Origin: Flocculibacter collagenilyticus
Lineage (GTDB): Bacteria; Pseudomonadota; Gammaproteobacteria; Enterobacterales; Alteromonadaceae
Direction: 5' to 3'
DNA length: 64,000 nucleotides
Assembly (NCBI RefSeq): GCF_016469335.1
Contig: NZ_CP059888.1
Span: 186,001 to 250,000 of the forward strand
This document shows, piece by piece, positions 1-10,288 of this stretch. How positions within the stretch are numbered: the first letter of the stretch is position 1; every line of letters starts with the position of its first letter. Below the pieces are notes generated by a model that ran no database searches, had not been told where the DNA came from, and saw only the letters and a list, made by a program, of their open reading frames with translations. A program made the position numbers and the translations under genes.

Positions 1-2
1 AT

Positions 3-467
3 GGGGCAGAGCGTGTTTACGAACGTATGCGCGGCAGTGGCAGAGGTGCGGTGTTGATTGTACCGATAATTGACGAGTCAACGATGCTGTTGGTCCGCGA
101 ATATTCAGCGGGTACACATGATTATCAATTAGGTTTTCCTAAAGGATTAATAGACCCCGGTGAAACTATTTACGAAGCAGCGAATAGAGAGTTGATGGAA
201 GAAATTGGTTATGGCGCCAATAAATTAGTGCCACTCAAAGAGGTAAGCCTAGCGCCCGGCTATTTTAATGCCAAAATGAATATCCTGTTAGCGATGGATT
301 TATATCCTAGCAAATTAGAAGGCGATGAACCTGAGCCGCTGGAAGTGGTGAACTGGCAAGTTGATAACACAACAGAATTATTATTAAGAACAGACTTTAC
401 GGAAGCGCGCAGTGTAGCAGCGTTATTTTTGGCAGAGCGCTGGTTACAGCAGCATCACTCGAAATAA
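3..467 (+). CDS. nudE: ADP compounds hydrolase NudE, 5' end cut by the window
   Basis: Nudix hydrolase of the NudE type, which cleaves ADP-ribose, NADH and related ADP compounds in the cytosol. The reading frame is open to the first bases of the window and its residues there (G-A-E-R-V-Y-E-R-M-R) match the region before the Nudix fold in NudE, so the ATG at 27 is internal and about 30 N-terminal residues lie outside. The Nudix box is complete: GLIDPGE, then RELMEEIGY about seven residues on. The later S-L-A-P-G-Y-F and E-G-D-E-P-E-P-L motifs are typical of NudE. It lies 25 bp before cysQ on the same strand, probably one transcript. Confidence 0.93.
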   Translation, partial: GAERVYERMRGSGRGAVLIVPIIDESTMLLVREYSAGTHDYQLGFPKGLIDPGETIYEAANRELMEEIGYGANKLVPLKEVSLAPGYFNAKMNILLAMDLYPSKLEGDEPEPLEVVNWQVDNTTELLLRTDFTEARSVAALFLAERWLQQHHSK

Positions 468-492
468 TAAAATTAAGGTAAATAGACATATA

Positions 493-1317
493 ATGCATGC
501 ACTGGAAATGTTAGAAGATGTAAAAGTAATCGCACAAAAAGCAGGGCATGCCATATTAGAAATTTATCAGCACAAAGATTATGAACAATTTTCAAAAGAT
601 GATAATAGCCCAGTAACGACGGCTGATTATGCCTCTAATGATGTGTTAATGACGGAGCTTGAAGAGCTTTATCCAGATATTCCAATTATTTCAGAAGAAA
701 CCGCTCATGTGTCTTTGAATGCCAGAAAAAACTGGCAACGCTATTGGCTGCTTGATCCAATGGATGGTACTCAAGAGTTTATTTCACGCAGTGGTGACTT
801 TGCCGTGTGTATTGCATTAGTTGAGAACGGCTGGCCTGTTATGGGCATTATTTATTGGCCAATAAAAGACAGCTTTTATTACGCTGTTGCAGGGCATGGA
901 GCCTATAAACAGACTGATAAAGGCATAACCCGTTTAGCTGTTGCGCACCGCCAACCTGATGAGCCAATTCGTTTTGCAGTTAGCCGAGTGCAAAAACTCA
1001 CTACGTTAACGCAGTACCTTAAAAGTGAACGTCCCACTGAGTTTATTAAGCTAGGTAGCTGCTCGCTAAAAAGCTGTTTTGTTGCAGAGGGGAAAGCAGA
1101 TTGCTATTTACGCGTAGGGCCTACCGGAGAGTGGGACACCGGAGCGCCGCATGTAATAGTAGAAGAGGCGGGCGGGCGTATCTTAGATAGCGAATTTAAC
1201 GGACTGAGTTATAACCAAAGAGAAACCTTTGATAATCCAGACTTTATGGTGCTGGGTGAGCAGTCAATCGGCTGGCGCGACATTATTAAACCGCACCGAA
1301 CCGAGCGAGATATTTAA
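493..1317 (+). CDS. cysQ: 3'(2'),5'-bisphosphate nucleotidase CysQ
   Basis: Inositol-monophosphatase-family enzyme that removes the 3' phosphate from PAP/PAPS, a by-product of sulfate assimilation and sulfotransfer. At 274 aa it is slightly longer than the usual ~246-270. The metal-binding motifs are visible: S-E-E-T near residue 76, L-D-P-M-D-G-T near residue 89, and the C-terminal G-E-W-D-T-G-A-P-H near residue 218. It follows nudE closely. A PAP phosphatase fits with the sulfotransferase at 28589, which would make PAP, but cysQ is a general housekeeping gene, so that link is only inference. The start at 493 has a weak ribosome site; an in-frame ATG at 508 is possible. Confidence 0.93.
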   Translation: MHALEMLEDVKVIAQKAGHAILEIYQHKDYEQFSKDDNSPVTTADYASNDVLMTELEELYPDIPIISEETAHVSLNARKNWQRYWLLDPMDGTQEFISRSGDFAVCIALVENGWPVMGIIYWPIKDSFYYAVAGHGAYKQTDKGITRLAVAHRQPDEPIRFAVSRVQKLTTLTQYLKSERPTEFIKLGSCSLKSCFVAEGKADCYLRVGPTGEWDTGAPHVIVEEAGGRILDSEFNGLSYNQRETFDNPDFMVLGEQSIGWRDIIKPHRTERDI

Positions 1318-1338
1318 TGGCAAAGCATTTAGCCTAAG

Positions 1339-1929
1339 TTATACATGTTTACCGCGTTGCCATGGTGTATTACTTAAATGCTGGTTACCAGCATCAATTG
1401 CGCCTTGTTCCATAGTCGTCGCCATCGAATCATTCCAACGGTTTAGATAGCCAAATAAAGATATTACACCCAATATCTCTACAATCTCACCTTCATCCCA
1501 GTGCGCATTCATATTTTGCTGAACAGTTTCATCAACGGCATTTGGTACAGAAGACGCCGCAAGTGCAAACTCGAATGCAGCTTTTTCTGCATCGCTATAT
1601 AAGTCGCTAGTTCGAAATTCCCAGATATTTGCTAACCGCTCTGGTGAGCTCCCATATCGCTCAGCGGCCAAAATGGTATGCGCTTGGCAGTAATTACACC
1701 CTGTATTCGCACTGGTTAAATAGCCAATTAAACGTTTTTGCTCACTAGTCACGCGGCCTTCGTTTTTCATCACGGCTTTATTTAGGTTAATAAATGCAGT
1801 GGCAATGTCAGGCCTACGCTGCATGGTAAGTACACTATTTGGACAGAAACCCAGCGTTTCATTAAAGAAAGTAGCTAGTTCGGCAACGTCGGGTGAGTGA
1901 TTTTCTGTAAGGGGTGAGATAAGTGGCAT
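1339..1929 (-). CDS. AhpD-like peroxidase-related protein
   Basis: Carboxymuconolactone decarboxylase/AhpD-fold protein of 196 aa. The active-site pattern is clear: G-C-N-Y-C-Q-A-H-T near residues 76-84 (C-x-x-C followed by H), the redox pair of alkylhydroperoxidase-D-like proteins. It resembles the uncharacterised 'peroxidase-related enzyme' group. The start has a good AAGGAT site five bases upstream. It is convergent with cysQ and stands alone. A thiol peroxidase or reductase role is inferred from the family; the substrate is unknown. Confidence 0.8.
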   Translation of the reverse strand: MPLISPLTENHSPDVAELATFFNETLGFCPNSVLTMQRRPDIATAFINLNKAVMKNEGRVTSEQKRLIGYLTSANTGCNYCQAHTILAAERYGSSPERLANIWEFRTSDLYSDAEKAAFEFALAASSVPNAVDETVQQNMNAHWDEGEIVEILGVISLFGYLNRWNDSMATTMEQGAIDAGNQHLSNTPWQRGKHV

Positions 1930-2089
1930 AATTATCCTTGTTATTATTTTATATTACACGTATGTAGTACTGCCTATTTTTACCACAGTATCAGGCAACG
2001 CGCCTATAGGCCATTTTTTGTACCTGAAAGGTACCAAAATATAAAAACACAGCTATATTATTCATTTGGTTAGCTAATGAATTTGCGTA

Positions 2090-2880
2090 ATGAATATTGC
2101 AGGTTTTTTCAAAATTGCGTTGTTTGGGCTAGCAGTTTCAGCTGTAAGTGGTGTGGCTGTTGCTCAACAAAAGCTGTCATTAAATAGTGTTAAAAAAGCC
2201 CCGTCTGTAAGGGTGATTACAGAGCATTTACCACCCTATCAAGTTGGGGAGCGAGAGCGCTTAGTGGGTGGCATCGTGGCCAATAAGGTACAGAATGCGT
2301 TAAGCCAAGTGGGAATTAATGTACGAATTGAAGTATTACCGTGGGCAAGAGCATATCAATTAGCCAAAACACGCCCTAATACACTTTTATTTTCTGTTGT
2401 TAAAACGGATGCAAGAGAAAAGCATTTTATTTGGCTGGGTAAAATTTTCACTACCACCACGTATCTCGCCACCTATAAAAACAAGGTAGCGGTTGCCGAT
2501 GAACTTAAATCATTACAACAACACACAATTTCGGTTAAGCGTGATGATATGTCGTTGCCGAATATTTGATATCGCAAGGCTTTGAATACGGTAAACACTT
2601 AGTGGAAATTGTGTCATCCGACACAACATTGAATATGCTAGAAAAAGGGCGAGTAGATTTAGCTCCTCTGAATCCTCAACTGCTTACTTTTCATTGTCAA
2701 ACAACAGGTTGTGATGTTAACGACTTTACGTTTGTTTATGCACTTGAGTCAATGAATGAAGATTTTTATTTAGTGGCGAGCATCGGGACTGATTTAGCAT
2801 TAATTGAAAAACTGAAAAGTGTGTTTGAAAATGGCGTGTTAAAGCTAGATATTGCACGTCGATTAACGACAATGTTTTAG
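2090..2880 (+). pseudogene. Periplasmic amino-acid-type binding protein, frameshifted
   Basis: Two adjacent frames together make one substrate-binding protein of the SBP family 3 type (about 263 aa). The 5' part (2090-2569) has a signal peptide ending near A-V-A-Q and the typical V-I-T-E-H-L-P-P-Y motif. It stops at TGA 2567-2569, and the 3' part (from 2566) continues in the -1 frame with the second-lobe sequence (S-D-T-T-L-N-M-L-E-K-G-R-V-D-L-A). One lost T in the ATTT run at 2564-2567 would restore a single frame. It is either a real pseudogene or a sequencing error. No transporter permease is next to it, as with other orphan SBP3 proteins in marine gammaproteobacteria. Confidence 0.75.
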
Positions 2881-3000
2881 CAACATGATTATTCTTGTTA
2901 GTTAACGGGTTACCTCTTTAATAACTTCAAGTTGATGGAAAGTTCTGTTTAAAAAATAGTCAAAACGGGTTCCCAAGCCATGCATTGATAGGTATAATTC

Positions 3001-3023
3001 CGCCCCCTGTGAATATTGGGGCG
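3001..3023 (+). promoter_or_regulatory. Hairpin in the leader of the YgiQ gene
   Basis: CGCCCC (3001-3006) pairs perfectly with GGGGCG (3018-3023) across an 11-nt AT-rich loop, followed by ATATTTT. It sits about 80 bp before the radical SAM gene and 120 bp after the broken binding-protein gene. It could be a weak terminator for the upstream gene or a leader structure. Confidence 0.35.
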
Positions 3024-3101
3024 ATATTTTGCTGCGATTTATGTGTAAAAGCGCCCAATTGTTCACCGTTTAACTCATTGCTGTAACGTCTAAGGTTTTT
3101 C

Positions 3102-5288
3102 ATGTCTATTCAAGCTGAACGTCATCTTTTTTCATATCCTAAATATTGGGCTGAATGCTACGATACTGCGCCATTTCTACCTATGAGCCGACAAGAAATG
3201 GACGAGTTAGGCTGGGATAGTTGCGACATTATTATTGTGACTGGTGATGCTTATGTTGATCATCCTAGTTTTGGTATGGCCGTTATCGGCAGAATGTTAG
3301 AGGCGCAAGGATTTCGGGTAGGCATTATTGCGCAGCCCGACTGGACGAGTAAAGACGCATTCATGGAGCTTGGGCGACCGAATTTATTTTTTGGGATAAC
3401 GGCCGGCAACATGGATTCCATGATCAACCGTTATACCTCTGACCGGAAATTGCGTCATGATGATGCGTATACACCAAATGATGAAGGGGGAAAACGTCCG
3501 GATCGTGCCGTTACGGTTTACACACAGCGCTGTAAAGAAGCTTATAAAGACGTTCCAACCATAATTGGTGGCATAGAAGCCAGCTTACGCCGTATTGCAC
3601 ATTACGATTATTGGTCTGATAAAGTGCGTCGTTCAGTATTATTTGATTCAAAAGCAGACATTTTGGTATACGGCAACGCTGAGCGTCCACTCGTTGAAAT
3701 TGCTCACCGTATTGCGCAGGGCGAAGACGCTAAAACAATGCATGACATACGTGGCACTGCGGTTATTCGAAAAGAACCATTACCGGGCTGGAGCGGTATT
3801 GACTCCAGAATGGTCGACGAATTAGGCAAAATTGACCCGATTACTAACCCATACGAGTATAACGAAACCGTTAAAAAAGATGAGGATAAAGGTGGTGTTG
3901 TTCAATTTGGACCACAGGACGTAAAAGCCAAACCAATTCAAATTCAGCCTGCCCGAAAAAAGCGCCCGTGGCACGAAACTTACGTGATGTTACCGCCGTA
4001 TGAAAAAGTAACTAATGATAAAGTACACTACGCCCATGCTTCGCGTATTTTACACCAAGAAACGAACCCGGGGTGTGCGCGTGCATTAATGCAAAAGCAC
4101 GGGGATCGATTTGTTTGGGCTAATCCACCTGCGGCACCGTTAGATGAATCAGAAATGGATGCGGTGTTTGGTTTACCTTATCAGCGCATTCCTCACCCTG
4201 AGTATGGCGATGCCAAAATTCCTGCATACGACATGATCAAGTTTTCAGTCAACATTATGCGAGGGTGCTACGGTGGCTGTTCTTTCTGCTCAATTACCGA
4301 GCATGAAGGCCGTATCATTCAAAGTCGTAGTCATGAGTCGATAATTAATGAAATAGAAGAAATTCGCGACAAAGTGCCGGGCTTTACAGGTGTGATCTCA
4401 GACTTAGGTGGCCCTACTGCAAATATGTATAAGTTGCGCTGTACTAAGCCAAAAGCAGAAGAAAGTTGTCGTCGTGCGTCTTGTGTATATCCAACAATCT
4501 GTGAACTAATGGATACAGATCATACCCCAACCATCGACTTATACCGTAAAGCGCGGGATGTAGACGGCGTTAAAAAAGTTTTAATTGCGTCGGGCGTGCG
4601 TTATGACTTGGCTGTAGAAGATCCGCGCTACGTAAAAGAACTTGCCAAACATCATGTTGGTGGCTATTTAAAAATTGCGCCAGAACATACCGAAGAAGGG
4701 CCGTTATCAAAAATGATGAAGCCAGGTATGGGAAGCTATTACCGCTTTAAACAGTTGTTTGATCAATATTCAAAAGAAGCGGGTAAAGAACAGTATTTAA
4801 TTCCGTATTTTATTTCTGCGCATCCGGGGACTACCGATCAAGATATGGTTAATATGGCGCTATGGCTAAAAGAGAATAAGTTTAAGTTAGATCAAGTACA
4901 AAACTTCTATCCTTCACCAATGGCAAATGCAACGACTATTTACCATACCGAAATTAACTCATTAAAGAATATTCATAAAAAGAATGAGTCTGTGGCCGTA
5001 CCTAAAGGTGAGCGCCAGCGTCGTCTGCATAAAGCAATTTTACGTTACCATGATCCTGCTGGCTGGCCAATGATACGTGAAGCACTGAAGAAAATGGGAC
5101 TCGCTAAATTAATTGGCCGTGGCCCTCAGCACTTAGTGCCGCCAGAAACACGTGACGAAAAAATCAAAGGCAAACGTGATAGCTTCCGTAAAAATGCAGG
5201 GTTAAAGCCTGCTTTAACGAAGCACACGGGGTTGAATCCATTGAAAAAAGTAGCAGGTGGTAAGAACAAAAGATCCGTTAAGCGTTAA
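3102..5288 (+). CDS. YgiQ family radical SAM protein
   Basis: Large (728 aa) radical S-adenosylmethionine enzyme of the UPF0313/YgiQ family; the cellular reaction is not established. The [4Fe-4S]-binding C-x-x-x-C-x-x-C motif reads [10 protein letters not shown] near residue 390. The N-terminal region (residues ~40-120) looks like the cobalamin-binding-like Rossmann part of the family, and the basic C-terminal tail is also typical. An AAGG ribosome site lies six bases before the ATG at 3102. It is apparently monocistronic. Length and motif spacing match the family with no sign of damage. Confidence 0.9.
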   Translation: MSIQAERHLFSYPKYWAECYDTAPFLPMSRQEMDELGWDSCDIIIVTGDAYVDHPSFGMAVIGRMLEAQGFRVGIIAQPDWTSKDAFMELGRPNLFFGITAGNMDSMINRYTSDRKLRHDDAYTPNDEGGKRPDRAVTVYTQRCKEAYKDVPTIIGGIEASLRRIAHYDYWSDKVRRSVLFDSKADILVYGNAERPLVEIAHRIAQGEDAKTMHDIRGTAVIRKEPLPGWSGIDSRMVDELGKIDPITNPYEYNETVKKDEDKGGVVQFGPQDVKAKPIQIQPARKKRPWHETYVMLPPYEKVTNDKVHYAHASRILHQETNPGCARALMQKHGDRFVWANPPAAPLDESEMDAVFGLPYQRIPHPEYGDAKIPAYDMIKFSVNIMRGCYGGCSFCSITEHEGRIIQSRSHESIINEIEEIRDKVPGFTGVISDLGGPTANMYKLRCTKPKAEESCRRASCVYPTICELMDTDHTPTIDLYRKARDVDGVKKVLIASGVRYDLAVEDPRYVKELAKHHVGGYLKIAPEHTEEGPLSKMMKPGMGSYYRFKQLFDQYSKEAGKEQYLIPYFISAHPGTTDQDMVNMALWLKENKFKLDQVQNFYPSPMANATTIYHTEINSLKNIHKKNESVAVPKGERQRRLHKAILRYHDPAGWPMIREALKKMGLAKLIGRGPQHLVPPETRDEKIKGKRDSFRKNAGLKPALTKHTGLNPLKKVAGGKNKRSVKR

Positions 5289-5328
5289 TACGCTAATTAA
5301 TCTTCATTACTATTGAACTTAATTTTAT

Positions 5329-5368
5329 CCGAATGTTCTCAGTGTTAGCTTTAATATTGAGCATTCGG
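5329..5368 (+). terminator. Possible hairpin after the YgiQ gene
   Basis: CCGAATG (5329-5335) and CTCA (5338-5341) pair with TGAG (5358-5361) and CATTCGG (5362-5368), with a two-base bulge and a 16-nt loop. It has no T tract, so it may be an operator or RNA structure before the gene at 5421 rather than a true terminator. Confidence 0.3.
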
Positions 5369-5420
5369 GCAAATTGCCCTCAATCCATCATAGTAAAAAT
5401 AACAATAGCAGGGTGATGTA

Positions 5421-6110
5421 ATGATGATGAGTTATCGTAAGTTAATCGATTTTGTTTTTTATTTAACGTTGACGCTAGGATTAAGTTTGAGCGCAACTTC
5501 TCCTCTATTCGCTAGTGTTGATGGCAGAGAAATTGAGTATGAAGAGCTCAACACACTGATCGATTTTGGCAAAAACAAAACAACTTCCCCGTATATGACG
5601 ATGCGCGCCAGCCTCACCATTAAAGATGACACACTCACACTTGCTGATGTCGAGCTATGGATTTTAGAGAACGGCAAGCCACTGCAGCAAATTCCAATCG
5701 CTAAAGATGGTACTATCGATTTGCCGTTGTTTGATAAAGAACGGGTGAAGCAGATTACGCTTAGTATTAATCAACCGAAAGGTGCAGTAGCACTAGGGCT
5801 TGCAGCAGGCTTTAAGGCCCCTGAACAGTCAACCGTGAAATATCAGTCGCTGTTTTCAGCACTGGACGACACTAATTTATTTATGAAAGAAATGTCTGGC
5901 ATGGCCTCGTGGCTAATGCCAAGTATGGATGATTTACTATTTACGTTTGACCAGCCTGCAACGATTGAAATTGTAACGAAAAATAAAACCTACCGTTATC
6001 AAACCAATGATGAATTACAAATTGATATCACTAGAAAAGCCAACTTAATGAAAGAAAACCCCGATGTGATATTCAGTGTACAACCCACTTCAATTAGTCC
6101 TGAAAATTAG
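5421..6110 (+). CDS. Hypothetical exported protein
   Basis: Predicted 229-aa exported protein; function not recognised. The first ~30 residues form a signal peptide (basic start, hydrophobic core, cleavage near S-P-L-F-A-S). The rest is soluble, without cysteines or metal motifs, and looks like a beta-rich periplasmic domain; it may be related to the DUF2987-type proteins of Alteromonadales, but that is weak. The start is the first of three ATG codons in a row, with CAGGGTG six bases upstream. It is convergent with coaD, only 28 bp away. Confidence 0.65.
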   Translation: MMMSYRKLIDFVFYLTLTLGLSLSATSPLFASVDGREIEYEELNTLIDFGKNKTTSPYMTMRASLTIKDDTLTLADVELWILENGKPLQQIPIAKDGTIDLPLFDKERVKQITLSINQPKGAVALGLAAGFKAPEQSTVKYQSLFSALDDTNLFMKEMSGMASWLMPSMDDLLFTFDQPATIEIVTKNKTYRYQTNDELQIDITRKANLMKENPDVIFSVQPTSISPEN

Positions 6111-6138
6111 GGCGAATTGAAGTGTTATGCGTTCAAAT

Positions 6139-6618
<480 letters not shown>

Positions 6619-6736
6619 TTACGTCTTAAGTAGGTTATCTAATTACCCAGAATTATGACGTAATTCTATAACACCGCAATGGTTTTGGTTATAATCGGCG
6701 CTTTTGCGCATTTTATTAGGATATAAATTAGGTACT

Positions 6737-8161
6737 ATGTATAAACGATGGATGTGTTTTGTGCTGGCATTATTTACAGCACCTTCGATGGCGGCTGGTG
6801 TTTCTCCCTACTTGCCATTAAAAATGGCGCCAGAATTCGAGCACCTAGTCGAGCGTTTATTAGCGAAAACGGATAAAGCCGATGTAATGGTGAAGCCGTA
6901 TAAAGCGGTGGATATATTACGGTTATTACCACAAGTACAGACCTCTGATCCCGTTCTTTATCAACAAATTAATGGATACTTAAAGCGTTTTAAGAAAAAA
7001 GCAGGCAAAACGCACTCTAAAGTACAGCTTTCTTTAACGTCGAGAGAAAAAACGTTAGCAAACCAGCGTGGGCAAAACACAGAAAACTGGCTACAAATAG
7101 AAGGCCAAGCGTTTTATGAAGTAAATCCGTACTTGCGCTTTTCGGGGGGCGGCATTTTAAATGACGAAAATGCGATACCAACCAATACTATGATGTCGTT
7201 TGGCTATCATTATGCGCAAGTTGATATTGGCTACCGTGAGCATTGGTATTCTCCTTTTAATAATGGCGCAATGTTAATTAGTTCTCATGCTGAACCAACG
7301 CCTACAATTACCATCAGCAACTACGAACCGTTTACCGATTTTCGTGTTCGTTACGAAATGTTCCTTTCTAAAATGGATGAACAAGCAGCAATTAAGTTAG
7401 GTGAACAATCAACCCCTGGTAAGCCTTATTTAGCTGGCATGCATCTGAGCTTTGCACTGACTGATAACTTCACAATAGGATTAAATCGCTTAATGCAGTT
7501 TGGTGGTGGATTACGCAGTGTGGGCGCTAAAGATGTGTGGCAAGCGTTTTTTGATCCGGTTAATAAAGACAATGCACAATCTGGCACCGATGACTTTGAC
7601 GATCCAAATTACGAGTTTGGTGACCAAATGGCGTCCATCACAGCGAAGTATAACTTCTCTATATTTGATTTTCCGGTCAGTATTTACGGTGAATATGGTG
7701 GGGAAGATTCAGCTCATCATAAGAACTATCGGTTGGGAAACTTAACCCAGTCTGTGGGTATTTTCTTACCGGATGTTGGCGACGATCACAGCCTTAGATT
7801 TGAAGTAAACGATTGGCACGACCAATGGTATGTACACCACTTATATAGCGAAGGAAATAGTGTTGATGGCCATGTTATCGGTCACTGGGGCGGCGATGAG
7901 CGTGTTTTTGGTAAGGCTGATGGCGCTACGGTATATCAGTTAGATTGGAACTGGCGTTATTCTAGTGAGAAAACATTAGCGACTCAATTTAAACGTATTA
8001 CCAACGACACACAGTTTGTGGCTGACTATGTACCTGGTTATGAAATAAAAACGCGTTACTCGCAGTTTATTAATAACTCATTTTGGGGCGCAGAGTTATA
8101 TATGGGTAGAACCGTGTTTGACAAAAACTTTGTGCGAATCAGTGCTTTCTATAATTGGTAA
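6737..8161 (+). CDS. Wzi-like capsule assembly outer-membrane protein
   Basis: Predicted outer-membrane beta-barrel of the capsule-assembly Wzi family, which in Escherichia and Klebsiella binds group 1 capsule at the cell surface. The protein (474 aa from this start) has a signal peptide ending near P-S-M-A-A and then the Wzi features: an N-terminal helical plug region, a central long beta-strand region, and a C terminus ending in an aromatic residue (Y-N-W), as barrels do. The ATG at 6737 is preferred over the in-frame TTG at 6704 because the signal peptide begins there and AGG lies four bases upstream. The adjacent glycosyltransferases support a surface-polysaccharide role. Confidence 0.8.
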   Translation: MYKRWMCFVLALFTAPSMAAGVSPYLPLKMAPEFEHLVERLLAKTDKADVMVKPYKAVDILRLLPQVQTSDPVLYQQINGYLKRFKKKAGKTHSKVQLSLTSREKTLANQRGQNTENWLQIEGQAFYEVNPYLRFSGGGILNDENAIPTNTMMSFGYHYAQVDIGYREHWYSPFNNGAMLISSHAEPTPTITISNYEPFTDFRVRYEMFLSKMDEQAAIKLGEQSTPGKPYLAGMHLSFALTDNFTIGLNRLMQFGGGLRSVGAKDVWQAFFDPVNKDNAQSGTDDFDDPNYEFGDQMASITAKYNFSIFDFPVSIYGEYGGEDSAHHKNYRLGNLTQSVGIFLPDVGDDHSLRFEVNDWHDQWYVHHLYSEGNSVDGHVIGHWGGDERVFGKADGATVYQLDWNWRYSSEKTLATQFKRITNDTQFVADYVPGYEIKTRYSQFINNSFWGAELYMGRTVFDKNFVRISAFYNW

Positions 8162-8171
8162 TACCTGTATT

Positions 8172-8234
8172 TTATTGGTGTTATTGGTGTTATTGGTGTT
8201 ATTGGTGTTATTGGTGTTATTGGTGTTATTGGAT
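8172..8234 (+). repeat. 9-bp tandem repeat, six perfect copies plus one imperfect
   Basis: The unit TTATTGGTG is repeated head to tail: six exact copies at 8172-8225 and an eight-of-nine copy at 8226-8234. It starts ten bases after the Wzi-like stop codon, in non-coding DNA. Because the unit is a multiple of three it creates a spurious T-P-I-repeat frame on the other strand. Confidence 0.97.
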
Positions 8235-8236
8235 TT

Positions 8237-8292
8237 GGATTCTTGGACTGGGATTCTTGGATTAGTATTCTTGGATTAGTACTCTTTGGTTG
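8237..8292 (+). repeat. 14-bp degenerate tandem repeat, about four copies
   Basis: The units read GGATTCTTGGACTG (8237-8250), GGATTCTTGGATTA (8251-8264), GTATTCTTGGATTA (8265-8278) and a decayed GTACTCTTTGGTTG (8279-8292). It directly follows the 9-bp array and ends 37 bp before the next start codon. Confidence 0.9.
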
Positions 8293-8328
8293 GTTTTGCT
8301 TAATGAAATTACAAGAGATTAAAACAGT

Positions 8329-9417
8329 ATGACGCTGCCAACGAAGCAATACGCTACTATTTTAGTTGTGATGCCGAAGTATATTGGTGATGCAATAATG
8401 GCAACACCCGCGTTACGCTTGCTTGAACAGTTACATCCAAATGCGGTGATTACTTTGTTTTGTCGAAATAACGCGGTATACGAGCTATTTACCCATCACT
8501 CTTGTTACCAAGTGGTGCTTGACGAGTGTGTAAATGGCAAACAGCATCTGCGTCAGTCTCGCCAACAAATTCAGCAAATTTCACCTGATGTCGCCTATTT
8601 ATTTAGAAATAATTTTTTTGATGCACTGCTATTAAAATTAGCAGGCGTGCCTCGTATTATTGGTTATCAACACGATGGACGTGGATGGCTACTTGATTAT
8701 AAAGAAAAGATTGATCGTGTACGTCATTACATCAATCATTATGCGCATCTTGTCAATGCAAGCCATCAATTTCCATTTAAGCGATTACCTGATACTCACC
8801 TACAAGCCAATGCTGATACATTTAAACAAGACTGTATACAAGTTGCCGTATATGCCGGTAGCAAGCAAAAAGGGACGCGCTGCTTTCCAACTTCGTCACT
8901 TGTTAACTTGATTGCTGGGCTGTATGAGCAGTGTGACAAGTTTTCACAAAAAGTGCTGTTTACATTGATTGGTGCAAAGGATGAGCAAGATTATGCAGCG
9001 CAAATAGCTGAACAACTGCAGCATCAAGCGATAACGGTTGTTAATCAAGCAGGGCAAACGACAGTTTCAGAATTAGTCGACTTGATCGCCGCGCAAAACT
9101 TACTCATCACGATTGATTCCTCACCCATGCATATTGCTGCCGCATTAAAAGTGAATTCTTTAGTGCTCGTTAATCATGGAACCAGTCCGTGGAGTGTTGT
9201 CGCACCTAAGGTTGCAACTACGTTGGCAGTACTACCGCTAGGCAATATGATAGAAAATGAAGACCAAAGCCACGACTTGGACATGGCCCATGCGTTAAGC
9301 TTGTCGTGCCAATTACTTAATATCAGTGAGCAAGGCTTGGCTGAGCAGAATAAGCAGGATGAAGGTAGCAGCCCGCTAGAGAACTATGTAGAGACTACTC
9401 AAGAGAAACTAGAATGA
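8329..9417 (+). CDS. Glycosyltransferase family 9 (heptosyltransferase-like)
   Basis: GT9 enzyme (362 aa) of the ADP-heptose:LPS heptosyltransferase kind, adding a heptose to the growing LPS core at the inner membrane. The N-terminal K-Y-I-G-D-A-I-M-A-T-P-A-L motif and the C-terminal I-T-I-D-S-S-P-M-H-I-A-A motif that holds the nucleotide sugar are clear. It overlaps the next glycosyltransferase by four bases (ATGA), so the two are co-translated. It is not clearly WaaC or WaaF; the enzyme at 30530 fits WaaC better, so this could be WaaF or a WaaQ-like side-branch enzyme. Confidence 0.85.
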   Translation: MTLPTKQYATILVVMPKYIGDAIMATPALRLLEQLHPNAVITLFCRNNAVYELFTHHSCYQVVLDECVNGKQHLRQSRQQIQQISPDVAYLFRNNFFDALLLKLAGVPRIIGYQHDGRGWLLDYKEKIDRVRHYINHYAHLVNASHQFPFKRLPDTHLQANADTFKQDCIQVAVYAGSKQKGTRCFPTSSLVNLIAGLYEQCDKFSQKVLFTLIGAKDEQDYAAQIAEQLQHQAITVVNQAGQTTVSELVDLIAAQNLLITIDSSPMHIAAALKVNSLVLVNHGTSPWSVVAPKVATTLAVLPLGNMIENEDQSHDLDMAHALSLSCQLLNISEQGLAEQNKQDEGSSPLENYVETTQEKLE

Positions 9418-10205
9418 CACAGATCAGTAAATTGCCCATTAGTGTATTTATTGTTGCGCAAGATGAAGAGGCGCACATCGAAAAAGTGTTACAAAGCGTG
9501 CAATGTATGGATGAAGTTATCCTTGTCGACTCGGGTAGTACGGATCGTACCTTAGAGATTGCCAAAAAGTACGACGTAAAAATTTATCATCATGCATGGC
9601 AAGGGTATGCGAAACAAAAGCAGTACGCCATGTCGTTATGTAGTAATGAGTGGGTACTTAATCTAGATGGCGATGAAGTGTTAAACCCCTCAATTATTGC
9701 CCGGTTTAAGCAAATAATAGAGAACGATGAGTGTGACAGTGTGCGTTTTTGGCGGAATGATTGGTTTATTGGTCAACGTTTATCGCGTTTTACTAAACGA
9801 CCTAATAATCATCGCCTGTATAAAAAGTCGAAGTCCCGTTTTGACGAAACCAACTTAGCGCATGAAAGCGCGATTGTTGATGGCAAAGAGTTGTTTATTA
9901 ATGAAGAATTTGATCATTTCGGTTACAGCACTGTAGAAGTCATTACCCAGAAAAATAACCAATACTCCACACTAAAAGCGCAAGAGAAGTTTAATAAAAG
10001 CAAACGATATTCAACCTTAAAGCTATTGCTGATTTTCCCTATTACGTTTCTTCAGAAATACCTTATTCATGGTCAATGCTTTTCAGGTCGACGTGGGTTT
10101 ATTCTTGCGGTGATGGCTTCTTATTACGCATTTATGAAAGAAGCGAAGCTGTATCAGTTATGGCAAAGCGAAAAGAAGTCGCTCAATTGCGGCGATAAGA
10201 TGTAA
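9414..10205 (+). CDS. Glycosyltransferase family 2, WaaE/KdtX-like
   Basis: GT-A fold family 2 transferase (263 aa) resembling the LPS core beta-1,4-glucosyltransferase WaaE (KdtX). The acceptor/donor motifs are V-D-S-G-S-T-D-R-T (residues ~39-47) and the metal-binding L-N-L-D-G-D-E-V-L (DXD, near residue 80). The later R-R-G-F motif and the amphipathic C-terminal half also match the family. It starts inside the stop region of the GT9 gene. The likely role is adding glucose or another hexose to the inner-core heptose. Confidence 0.85.
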   Translation: MTQISKLPISVFIVAQDEEAHIEKVLQSVQCMDEVILVDSGSTDRTLEIAKKYDVKIYHHAWQGYAKQKQYAMSLCSNEWVLNLDGDEVLNPSIIARFKQIIENDECDSVRFWRNDWFIGQRLSRFTKRPNNHRLYKKSKSRFDETNLAHESAIVDGKELFINEEFDHFGYSTVEVITQKNNQYSTLKAQEKFNKSKRYSTLKLLLIFPITFLQKYLIHGQCFSGRRGFILAVMASYYAFMKEAKLYQLWQSEKKSLNCGDKM

Positions 10206-10288
10206 CTTTAGCTATTCTGCGTTAGAATTAAAACTCTATTTTATGCGCCCGCATTTCTAAATAATGTGCTGTAGTTGTAGGTCAAATA

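Noticed and set aside
8149-8349. Minus-strand frame with a T-P-I repeat
   Set aside because: It is produced by the 9-bp tandem repeat and has no ribosome site or family-like sequence.
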